Below are positions 42,085 through 51,034 of a stretch of DNA of 63,201 nt, piece by piece (position 1 is the first letter of the stretch; each line of letters begins with the position of its first letter). The DNA comes from a bacterium 1xD8-48 (GTDB taxonomy: Bacteria > Bacillota > Clostridia > Lachnospirales > Lachnospiraceae): positions 1 through 63,201 of the forward strand of contig QZDS01000029.1 of NCBI GenBank assembly GCA_009917455.1, written 5' to 3'. Both the position numbers and the translations under genes were made by a program. The notes below the pieces were generated by a model, which did no database searches, had not been told where the DNA came from, and saw only the letters and a program-made list of their open reading frames with translations.

Positions 42085-42810
42085 ATGCAGATACAGGGCG
42101 ATTATCATCCGCATTCAGGGCACGGTTATGAACCGCCGCATACCCACTATATCACCAAATGCCTCCATGAGGAGGAGCATACAAAGAACCAGACCGGGGC
42201 TGCGGGAATAAAAAGCAGGGCCATATCCTCTCCGGCGTCGGAGGAAAGTGCGGGCGGGGAGAGCTTTACCGGATATGGAAGCGTCCGCAGGCGCAGTGGG
42301 GCAAAAGGCGGCAGGCCGGGGCTTATCAGAGGTTTCTGGGAGTCCCTGGGAGAGGAAAAAGAGGACGGGAAGAGTAAGGAAAGCATCTACGCTGCGCGGG
42401 ACGGAGGGAAAAAGGATTCCGAAACGTCCATTGCCGGAATCAGCGCGGTATCGGCAGCGCTTGGACAACTGATACCGGCGGCTGCCATTACACGGATTGG
42501 GAATGTCAGAGAGCGGTTAAAGGCGGGAATCGGCACGGCTTTAAAGGGATTTGGAAAGCGCGAGGACGATTTGGGGACGCTTTCAAATCCGGGAAGCTAT
42601 TTTGAAGGAAAACGAAGGGGAAAGGACGCTCTTCCCGGGAAGCAGGAGAGGGGAACCAGACAGGCCGACCGGGAGATTATCACGGCGACCGTTTCCGATT
42701 CCTACCTGATGGATTCTTACAGCAAAAGCGGGCGGTACTGCCGCCTGAATGAAAATATGATTTACCAGAAGAATCAGGACGGAAGAGAAGAGGAAGAAGA
42801 AGCTTTCTAA
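42085..42810 (+). CDS. Unrecognised hydrophilic protein
   Basis: A 241-residue, Gly/Lys/Glu-rich and probably largely disordered protein. The N-terminus is His-rich (YHPHSGHGYEPPHTHYITK), which could bind metal. The middle has a more ordered segment (ISAVSAALGQLIPAAAITRI). The C-terminus contains SYLMDSYSKSGRYCRLNENM and an acidic tail. AAAGGAG at 42071-42077 is 7 bases before ATG 42085; the GTG three bases earlier is closer. It lies between the lysozyme and the degenerate GGDEF protein. Function unknown. Confidence 0.65.
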   Translation: MQIQGDYHPHSGHGYEPPHTHYITKCLHEEEHTKNQTGAAGIKSRAISSPASEESAGGESFTGYGSVRRRSGAKGGRPGLIRGFWESLGEEKEDGKSKESIYAARDGGKKDSETSIAGISAVSAALGQLIPAAAITRIGNVRERLKAGIGTALKGFGKREDDLGTLSNPGSYFEGKRRGKDALPGKQERGTRQADREIITATVSDSYLMDSYSKSGRYCRLNENMIYQKNQDGREEEEEAF

Positions 42811-42898
42811 AGCGAAAAGCGCTTGCCGGGAAGCGGCGCAGGGATATGCCTTTGTAAGAAAAAGCAAAAATAAAATAAAAAATTCAGGAGAGATTACC

Positions 42899-43831
42899 AT
42901 GGGTTACGACGCAATACCTTACGACAAAAGAGTGAAAGAAAACATCAGAAATTATGCACTGTCCAACCTTTACGATATGGAGGTTGTAAAGAGATATCTT
43001 GGCAGTCTGGCGGAGGTTTTGGGAATCAGTCTGCTTCTTACCGACCGCCATGGAGAAAAGGAAATCGTGATAGGAGACAGCTTTGTGGGCTTTCACCCGG
43101 ACGTGGTGAATGAGCCGGGAAGGAAGCTCCGCATTCAAAACCGTACCATCGGGCATCTCTATGTGAAAGCGCTCACGCCGCCAAAGGATGAGAGGCTTGT
43201 GGACGATATGGTGGAGGGCACCGTAGAATTCCTTTCAAGGTACGGGGAGGAGGTTTATCTTCACAGGGAGAGCAGTATTTATCTCGAGGAGCTTGAAAAC
43301 CGTCTGGAGGAGCGCCAGCGCAAAATTTCCCGGAACGAGAGGGAGGATGTGCTGACCGGCGTATATAACAAGCTGTATTTTGATGAAAAGATGAAGCTGA
43401 TAGACCGCTCCGAGGTTATCCCGGTTGCGGTTATCAATGTGAATATCAACGACTGGAAATTTGTCAACGACCATTATGGCGATGAGGAGAGCGACAGGCT
43501 GATACAGACAGTGGCGGGCATTCTTAAGGAAGAAGCCGGGTCCGGCTATGTGGTGGGAAGAATCGACGGCGACGTGTTCGGTGTGCTGATTCCCATGGCG
43601 GAGGACGGCGAGGCCGGGGAATATGCAAAGAAAGTGAGCAGACGCTGCGATACATATGAAGATGATATTCTGGCTCCTTCCGTGGCGATTGGCATTGTAT
43701 ATAAAACGAATATAGAAGAAACGCTGGAAGAACGCCTTTCCGACGCGGAATATGAGATGTTCAACAATAAGTTTGAAGTAAAGAACGCCCCGGGATATCG
43801 GGAAAGACTGGAAAAGGGGCTGAAAAAATAA
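42899..43831 (+). CDS. Degenerate GGDEF-domain protein with N-terminal sensory domain
   Basis: A 310-residue soluble protein. Residues about 25-120 form a PocR/GAF-like sensory fold (VKRYLGSLAEVLGISLLLTD). A coiled-coil (125-147) follows, then a GGDEF-like domain beginning LTGVYNKLYFDE. The active-site loop reads RIDGDVFGVL, i.e. DGDVF (223-227) in place of GGDEF, so diguanylate cyclase activity is unlikely. It could bind a nucleotide or serve as a sensor/scaffold. ATTCAGGAGAG precedes ATG. A 250-base AT-rich gap then leads to the groES promoter. Confidence 0.85.
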   Translation: MGYDAIPYDKRVKENIRNYALSNLYDMEVVKRYLGSLAEVLGISLLLTDRHGEKEIVIGDSFVGFHPDVVNEPGRKLRIQNRTIGHLYVKALTPPKDERLVDDMVEGTVEFLSRYGEEVYLHRESSIYLEELENRLEERQRKISRNEREDVLTGVYNKLYFDEKMKLIDRSEVIPVAVINVNINDWKFVNDHYGDEESDRLIQTVAGILKEEAGSGYVVGRIDGDVFGVLIPMAEDGEAGEYAKKVSRRCDTYEDDILAPSVAIGIVYKTNIEETLEERLSDAEYEMFNNKFEVKNAPGYRERLEKGLKK

Positions 43832-43957
43832 AGAAAAAATTAAAATCTAAACTATTTATTAAATCCTTCTTTTGTTAAGAAATTAAGAAAACAGGAGAAA
43901 ACAGAAGAAAATGAGAAAAAATGGAATATATTTCAAAAAATACGGGTATAATACCGA

Positions 43958-43986
43958 TTGCAAAGAAAAGGGGATAGAATTAATAT
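43958..43986 (+). promoter_or_regulatory. groESL promoter
   Basis: TTGCAA (43958-43963), a 17-base spacer and TAATAT (43981-43986) lie directly upstream of the CIRCE operator, as in HrcA-controlled promoters. A second TATAAT at 43947-43952 lacks a good -35. Confidence 0.75.
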
Positions 43987-43998
43987 ATGGTTTAGTGA

Positions 43999-44025
43999 TT
44001 AGCACTCGAGTTTGATGAGTGCTAA
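43999..44025 (+). promoter_or_regulatory. CIRCE operator (HrcA binding site)
   Basis: TTAGCACTC (43999-44007), 9 bases, GAGTGCTAA (44017-44025): a perfect match to the CIRCE consensus. The heat-shock repressor HrcA binds here, with GroEL needed to keep HrcA active. Confidence 0.98.
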
Positions 44026-44082
44026 CAAATAGGAAGTACATCTGCAGAAAGCAAAGCAACTATAATAAAGGAGGCAGCAAAA

Positions 44083-44370
44083 ATGAAATTAGTACCATTA
44101 GCAGACAGAGTTGTATTAAAGCAGTTGGTGGCAGAGGAAACTACAAAGTCAGGTATTGTTTTACCCGGACAGAATAAAGAGAAACCCCAGCAGGCGGAGG
44201 TTATTGCAGTAGGTCCCGGCGGTATCATTGACGGTAAGGAAGTAAAAATGGAAGTGAAGGCCGGTGACCAGGTTATTTATTCCAAATATGCGGGAACAGA
44301 TGTAAAGATTGATGACGAAGAGTACATTATTGTAAAGCAGAGCGATATCTTAGCGGTAATCGCCGAGTAA
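44083..44370 (+). CDS. groES: Co-chaperonin GroES
   Basis: A 95-residue GroES: LVPLADRVVLKQLVAEETT, mobile loop TKSGIVLPGQ, dome loop and end YSKYAGTDVKIDDEEYIIVK. It caps the GroEL chamber. AAAGGAGGCAGC before ATG is a strong ribosome-binding site. Controlled by the CIRCE element 58 bases upstream and co-transcribed with groEL, 61 bases downstream. Confidence 0.98.
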   Translation: MKLVPLADRVVLKQLVAEETTKSGIVLPGQNKEKPQQAEVIAVGPGGIIDGKEVKMEVKAGDQVIYSKYAGTDVKIDDEEYIIVKQSDILAVIAE

Positions 44371-44404
44371 TCCGGTTTTATCAATAGTCAAAGGCTTGTA
44401 TTAA

Positions 44405-46054
<1,650 letters not shown>

Positions 46055-46131
46055 GCAGACCGTGGGTATATAAGAGGAAACAGGCTGACTGTGGAATGCA
46101 CAGAAGGCGGTTTTCGGGAATACGATAAGGG

Positions 46132-46170
46132 AAGCAGGTATGTGTCTTTGGGATGCATATCTGCTTTTTT
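46132..46170 (+). terminator. Terminator of groESL
   Basis: AAGCAG (46132-46137) pairs with CTGCTT (46161-46166), with TATG/CATA pairing inside, followed by TTTTTT. Confidence 0.75.
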
Positions 46171-46187
46171 GAACGCGCAAGCGGGCA

Positions 46188-46216
46188 TTGACGAATTTTA
46201 CAAAAAAATATATAAT
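46188..46216 (+). promoter_or_regulatory. relA/spoT promoter
   Basis: TTGACG (46188-46193), 17 bases, TATAAT (46211-46216): near-perfect sigma-A promoter, 90 bases before the start codon. Confidence 0.88.
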
Positions 46217-46305
46217 AGCTTCAATTGGGTATGATATGCATATGATAAACATATCTGACGGGTTCAAACAAAAATCTGCTGCTCAAATTAGAATGAAGGT
46301 TTTAT

Positions 46306-48630
46306 ATGACGGAAGAAAAATATACAAATCAGTCAAAAAGTGAAATCGTGATAGATGACGGACGGATTGAAGCCATCCGGGAATTTCAAAGTCCCGAGCA
46401 GCTCTACAGGGATCTTATTTTGCGTGTCCAGAAATATCATCCCTCCGATGATATTTCTCTGATTGAAAAGGCCTATTCGCTGGCGGCCAAGGCGCACCAG
46501 AATCAGGTGCGCAAATCCGGGGAACCTTATATCATCCATCCTTTATGTGTGGCAATCGTGCTGGCGGATTTGGAGATGGATAAGGAAACCATAGCGGCGG
46601 GGCTCCTTCATGACGTGATAGAGGACACCATTATGACGGAGGATGAAATCCGCGTGCAGTTCGGCAGCGATGTGGCGCTTTTAGTAGACGGCGTTACCAA
46701 GCTGGAACAGCTTCAGTTTACCAGCGGGGAAGGAGATAAGACCTTTGACCGTCTGGAAATGCAGGCGGAAAACCTGCGCAAAATGTTTCTGGCTATGGCG
46801 AAGGATATCCGGGTGATTATCATCAAACTGGCGGACAGACTGCACAATATGCGTACCCTGAAATACAAAAGTCCCGAAAGCCAGCAGAGAATCGCAAGGG
46901 AAACCATGGAAATCTATGCGCCCATTGCCCAGCGGCTGGGTATTTCAAAGATTAAAGTGGAGCTTGACGATTTATCCTTAAAATATCTGGAGCCGGAAGC
47001 TTACTATGATTTGGTAGAGAAAATTGCCATCCGCAAAAGCGAGAGGGAAGCTTATATCCAGACCATCGTGGACGAGGTCAGCTCACATATTGCAAAGGCG
47101 GGCATCAGCGCCAAAATCGACGGTCGGGTGAAGCATTTTTTCAGTATATATAAAAAGATGAAGAACCAGAGCAAGACGATCGACCAGATTTACGATTTGT
47201 TTGCAGTTCGTATTATTGTATCTTCGGTGAAGGACTGCTATGCGGCGCTGGGGGTGATTCATGAGATGTATAAGCCCATACCGGGGCGGTTTAAGGATTA
47301 CATCGCCATGCCCAAGGCGAATATGTATCAGTCCCTTCACACAACGCTGATTGGCAACAACGGCCAGCCCTTTGAAATTCAGATTCGTACTTATGAGATG
47401 CACAAGGCGGCGGAGTATGGCATTGCTGCCCATTGGAAATATAAGGTGGCTTCGGACGGAAAGAAGATAGAGGATTCCGAGGAGGAAAAGCTTTCCTGGC
47501 TGCGCCAGATTCTGGAATGGCAGCAGGATATGTCGGATAACAGGGAGTTCATGCGCCTGCTCAAAAGCGATTTGGATTTGTTTTCCGACAGCGTTTACTG
47601 CTTTACTCCCACAGGCGAGGTGAAAAACCTTCCCGCAGGCTCCACCCCCATTGATTTTGCCTACAGTATTCATAGCGCGGTAGGCAATCGGATGATTGGC
47701 GCGAGGGTGAACGGGAAGCTGGTGACTATTGACTATGAAATTAAAAACGGTGACCAGCTGGAGATTCTGACTTCCCAGAATTCCAAGGGACCAAGCCGGG
47801 ACTGGCTGAATGTGGTAAAGAGCACTCAGGCCAAAAACAAAATTAACCAGTGGTTTAAAAATGAGTTTAAGGAAGAAAATATTGTTAAGGGCAAGGAGCT
47901 TTTAGGCGCTTACTGCAAGGCAAAGGGCATTAACGCTTCCGAAATTATGAAGTCCGAATACATGGAAGTCATCATGCGAAAATACGGCTTCCGGGACTGG
48001 GACTCCGTGCTGGCGGCCGTAGGGCACGGCGGCTTAAAGGAAGGCCAGATTATCAATAAGATGCTTGAGGTTTACGAGAAAAACCACAAGAAGGAGATGA
48101 CCAATGAGGAGGTTCTTGCGGCGGTAGCGGGAAATGATTTTGCCCGGGAACCGGCGCAGATGCGCTCCAAAAGCGGTATCACGGTCAAGGGGATTCATGA
48201 CGTGGCGGTCCGCTTTTCCAAATGCTGTTCTCCTGTGCCGGGAGATGAGATTGTGGGATTCGTCACCAGAGGCCGCGGCGTTTCCATTCACAGGACGGAC
48301 TGTGTCAATGTTATTAATCTGCCCGAGCCGGAGAGGGTGCGGCTGATTGACGCGGAATGGCAGGGGTCTCCTGACGAGGCAAGCGGAGAGAAATATCTGG
48401 CGGAGATTATGATTTATGCCAACAACAGAAACGGCCTTCTGGCGGATATTTCCAGAGCCCTCACCGAAAAGGATATTGACATTTTGTCCATGAGTACCAG
48501 GGTGAACAAGCAGGGAGTTGCCACACTGGCGACATCTTTTGAAATCAGCAACCGGGAGGAGCTGAACCGGATTATCGATAAAATTGCAGGTATCGAGAGC
48601 GTGGTGGATATCGAGAGAACTACGGGATAA
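46306..48630 (+). CDS. relA: Bifunctional (p)ppGpp synthetase/hydrolase (RelA/SpoT, Rsh)
   Basis: A 774-residue long Rsh. The HD hydrolase domain has GLLHDVIEDT (His102-Asp103). The synthetase domain has KDYIAMPKANMYQSLHTTL. A TGS domain is at about 418-480 (FTPTGEVKNLPAGSTPIDFA). The zinc-finger/RIS region has Cys (RFSKCCSPVPGDEIVGFVT). The C-terminal ACT domain runs from about 700. Both HD and synthetase motifs are intact, so it should make and degrade the stringent-response alarmone. The MBL hydrolase gene follows 37 bases downstream. Confidence 0.95.
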   Translation: MTEEKYTNQSKSEIVIDDGRIEAIREFQSPEQLYRDLILRVQKYHPSDDISLIEKAYSLAAKAHQNQVRKSGEPYIIHPLCVAIVLADLEMDKETIAAGLLHDVIEDTIMTEDEIRVQFGSDVALLVDGVTKLEQLQFTSGEGDKTFDRLEMQAENLRKMFLAMAKDIRVIIIKLADRLHNMRTLKYKSPESQQRIARETMEIYAPIAQRLGISKIKVELDDLSLKYLEPEAYYDLVEKIAIRKSEREAYIQTIVDEVSSHIAKAGISAKIDGRVKHFFSIYKKMKNQSKTIDQIYDLFAVRIIVSSVKDCYAALGVIHEMYKPIPGRFKDYIAMPKANMYQSLHTTLIGNNGQPFEIQIRTYEMHKAAEYGIAAHWKYKVASDGKKIEDSEEEKLSWLRQILEWQQDMSDNREFMRLLKSDLDLFSDSVYCFTPTGEVKNLPAGSTPIDFAYSIHSAVGNRMIGARVNGKLVTIDYEIKNGDQLEILTSQNSKGPSRDWLNVVKSTQAKNKINQWFKNEFKEENIVKGKELLGAYCKAKGINASEIMKSEYMEVIMRKYGFRDWDSVLAAVGHGGLKEGQIINKMLEVYEKNHKKEMTNEEVLAAVAGNDFAREPAQMRSKSGITVKGIHDVAVRFSKCCSPVPGDEIVGFVTRGRGVSIHRTDCVNVINLPEPERVRLIDAEWQGSPDEASGEKYLAEIMIYANNRNGLLADISRALTEKDIDILSMSTRVNKQGVATLATSFEISNREELNRIIDKIAGIESVVDIERTTG

Positions 48631-48667
48631 CACAGCAGATGCCTGAACTGGAACAGAAAGGAATATT

Positions 48668-49297
48668 ATGGCGGAATTAAAAATCGGAAGAATAACCCTT
48701 GGCGTTTGCCAGACAAATTGCTATTTTGTGTATGAGGCCGGAAAGAAGGAGGTTCTTGTTTTTGACCCGGCGGACAAAGGCGATTACATTTATAACAGAT
48801 TAAAGGACAACGGCTTTTCGGTGGCGGCCATTCTTCTAACCCACGGCCACTTCGATCATATCTGGGGCGTGGAGGAGCTGAAAGCCCTTTCCGGCGCGCC
48901 GGTGTACGCATATGAGGCGGAGAAAGAGGTCTGCGAGGATGCGGTTTTAAACGTTTCGGGGAATGTGGGCAGAGCCTGCACCGTGGCGGCAGACTTTTAT
49001 GTAAAGGATGAGGAAGAAATTACCATTGCGGGCGTTACCTGCCGGCTGATTGCCACGCCCGGCCACACGAAAGGAAGCTGCTGCTATTATTTTGAAAGTG
49101 ATAAAATATTAATCAGTGGGGATACTTTATTTCAGGAATCGGTGGGAAGGACGGACTTGCCCACAGGCAGCATGAGCACGCTGGTGCGTTCCGTGAAGGA
49201 AAAGCTGCTGCCGCTTCCGGAGAGCGTTAAGGTTTATCCGGGACACGGAGATTCCACGACCATCGGACATGAAAAGAAATATAACGCTTTTATATGA
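48668..49297 (+). CDS. Metallo-beta-lactamase-fold hydrolase (glyoxalase II-like)
   Basis: A 209-residue MBL protein with the two-metal motif THGHFDH (His59, His61, Asp63, His64), a further His in TPGHTKGS, a bridging Asp in SGDTLF and a final His in YPGHGD. The length and the VGRTDLPTG segment match the short YcbL/GloB-like hydrolases that cleave thioesters such as hydroxyacyl-glutathione analogues. It follows relA closely, a common order in Clostridia, and is probably co-transcribed with it. AAAGGAATATT supplies the ribosome-binding site. Confidence 0.9.
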   Translation: MAELKIGRITLGVCQTNCYFVYEAGKKEVLVFDPADKGDYIYNRLKDNGFSVAAILLTHGHFDHIWGVEELKALSGAPVYAYEAEKEVCEDAVLNVSGNVGRACTVAADFYVKDEEEITIAGVTCRLIATPGHTKGSCCYYFESDKILISGDTLFQESVGRTDLPTGSMSTLVRSVKEKLLPLPESVKVYPGHGDSTTIGHEKKYNAFI

Positions 49298-49341
49298 TAA
49301 GCATTCATTTGAAAATACGACAGTAGAAAGGGAGGAAGAAA

Positions 49342-50511
49342 ATGACTTCAGGAAGAAAATGGCTTTTGGCAGTAATTGGTCTGTCAATTGGTTTGGCGGT
49401 AACAGGATGCGGAAAAGAGGAGGAGGACACACAGCCTCAGGTGACTGTGGAACCCATTCCGACGGCGGAGCCCATACCTGAGCAGGAAGAAGAACCGGAG
49501 GAGGAGCCGGCGTCCACAGAGAGAGAAGTAGTGGACGGGAAAATGCAGAGCTATTTAACCGGAGAGTGGAAGGATGAAGCGGTGGTGAACAGACGACCTA
49601 TTGCCGTTATGGTTCCCAACAATGCGCCTGCGCTTCCGCAGTACGGTATTTCCAGGGCAAGCATTATTTATGAAGCGCCCGTGGAGGGAAGAATCACCAG
49701 GTTAATGCCTGTGTTTGAGGATTTTGACGATTTGGAGAGAATCGGGCCGGTCAGAAGCAGCCGTGATTACTATATCTATATCGCAATGGGCTACGAGGCT
49801 ATTTACTGTAACTGGGGACTTGCTGTCCCTTATGTGGAGGAACTGATTAACAGGGATACGGTTCAGAACATCAGCGCCGCTGTGCAGGGAATCCATAATC
49901 CCGCCGACGAAGCCTTTGGCAGGGTCAGCCGCCCGGGAAAGGCCAAGGAGTTCACCGGATATCTTTTTATCGATGGAATGAAAAAGGCGGCGGAGCGGCT
50001 TGGCTACGACTGGGAATATGATGACGACCATGTTGCGCCCTTCACCTTTGCCCCTGAGGGAACAAAGGCGCAGGACAATTATGCGGGTGAACCGGATGCC
50101 ACCATGATTTATCCCGGCGGACAGTCCGGTAACCAGAGCGGGTACGGCTCTTACAATCCTTATTTTGAATATCATGAGGACGAAGGAGTTTACTACAGAT
50201 ATCAGGACGGAAGCGCGCAGGTTGACGAGCTGGACGGCAGCCAGCTTAAGGTTTCCAACGTCATATTACAATACTGTCATGGCGAGGTGAGAGACGCACA
50301 CGATTATCTTGCTTTCGGTGTTCACGGCGATGGAAAGGCAATCGTCTTTACCGGCGGAAAAGCCATTGAGGGCACATGGGAGAGATATGGCGGCGATTCC
50401 ACTCCGGCGAAATTCCTTGACAAGGATGGAAATGAAATTATATTCAACACAGGAAAAACATGGATTTGCAATATTTGGGACGAATATGGAAAGCATGTGG
50501 AATACAATTAA
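49342..50511 (+). CDS. DUF3048 (YerB-type) lipoprotein
   Basis: A 389-residue lipoprotein: signal peptide with lipobox AVTGC (Cys23), a Glu/Pro-rich linker (about 28-55), then the DUF3048 domain (RPIAVMVPNNAPALPQYGIS, then RLMPVFEDFDDLERIGPVRS, then YYIYIAMGYEAIYCNWG) and its C-terminal half (IVFTGGKAIEGTWERYG). YerB-like proteins are extracytoplasmic and of unknown biochemical role. AAAGGGAGG precedes ATG 49342. A terminator follows 14 bases after the stop. Confidence 0.9.
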   Translation: MTSGRKWLLAVIGLSIGLAVTGCGKEEEDTQPQVTVEPIPTAEPIPEQEEEPEEEPASTEREVVDGKMQSYLTGEWKDEAVVNRRPIAVMVPNNAPALPQYGISRASIIYEAPVEGRITRLMPVFEDFDDLERIGPVRSSRDYYIYIAMGYEAIYCNWGLAVPYVEELINRDTVQNISAAVQGIHNPADEAFGRVSRPGKAKEFTGYLFIDGMKKAAERLGYDWEYDDDHVAPFTFAPEGTKAQDNYAGEPDATMIYPGGQSGNQSGYGSYNPYFEYHEDEGVYYRYQDGSAQVDELDGSQLKVSNVILQYCHGEVRDAHDYLAFGVHGDGKAIVFTGGKAIEGTWERYGGDSTPAKFLDKDGNEIIFNTGKTWICNIWDEYGKHVEYN

Positions 50512-50525
50512 ACGATGATTAGAAC

Positions 50526-50550
50526 CCCGCAGTTTACAACTGCGGGTGTT
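50526..50550 (+). terminator. Terminator after the DUF3048 gene
   Basis: CCCGCAGTT (50526-50534), loop TAC, AACTGCGGG (50538-50546), then TGTTTT. The stem overlaps the -35 of the next promoter. Confidence 0.8.
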
Positions 50551-50561
50551 TTGTGTATAAT
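50533..50561 (+). promoter_or_regulatory. Promoter of the glmS ribozyme transcript
   Basis: TTTACA (50533-50538), exactly 17 bases, TATAAT (50556-50561). The -35 lies in the loop and 3' arm of the preceding terminator. Transcription would start near 50568, about 55 bases before the ribozyme cleavage site. Confidence 0.7.
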
Positions 50562-50623
50562 GGTGTTCGTGGCACCTTGATAATTGAATAAACGGTGATA
50601 AAACTGTCATTGTTCCCCATCTA

Positions 50624-50845
50624 GCGCCATGGCCTTTTTACAGAAACGGAAGGCGGGATGCTTTCGGAATTCTCTGCTGTGAGCGGATAATTTGCAGAAA
50701 GCCTCCGGCAGCCTTGCGGCGGGGAAAAGGCTGACGAGGGAAAGAGTTATCGAAAATTCGGCGGATGCTCTTTCGTACGGCTCCGGTGCGAGATATACCG
50801 GCAAATATGCGGGTAACTGCAAAACAAATACGGTATAACAGGAGA
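50624..50845 (+). ncRNA. glmS ribozyme (glucosamine-6-phosphate-activated)
   Basis: AGCGCC at 50623-50628 gives the cleavage site between A50623 and G50624. The conserved core follows at about 50732-50774 (GACGAGGGAAAGAGTTATCG, then AATTCGGCGGATGCTC), then the P3/P4-type hairpins (CTCCGGTGCGAGATATACCGG). This matches the glmS ribozyme consensus. Bound GlcN6P triggers self-cleavage of the mRNA, leading to its decay and feedback control of glmS. The 3' boundary is approximate. Confidence 0.92.
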
Positions 50846-50847
50846 TA

Positions 50848-50934
50848 CGAGATGAAGTTCCACTAAGGCAGCACAGGACGCAGCCTAAGTGAAACTTCAT
50901 CTCGAAGAAGAACGTCTCATAGGAACCGTTCTTC
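50848..50934 (+). other. Two strong hairpins between the glmS ribozyme and glmS
   Basis: CGAGATGAAGTT (50848-50859) pairs perfectly with AACTTCATCTCG (50893-50904); CACT/AGTG and AGGC/GCCT continue the stem inward. A second hairpin, GAAGAACG (50907-50914) with CGTTCTTC (50927-50934), follows at once. No T-run follows, so these are not terminators. They are not part of the known ribozyme fold. The rest of the gap to 51034 holds a TATAAT (50985-50990) with a weak -35. Confidence 0.6.
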
Positions 50935-51034
50935 CAGGGTGCGCAAATGACGCGGAAAAAGCTGTGTCAGAAAGCGGAAACGATTATAATATAAATTAAA
51001 GTTCTTATAAAAAAGAAAGATGAGGGAAACAATT

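Noticed and set aside
43947..43952. TATAAT box as the groES promoter -10
   Set aside because: No usable -35 at 16-18 bases and too far from CIRCE; the pair at 43958/43981 fits better.
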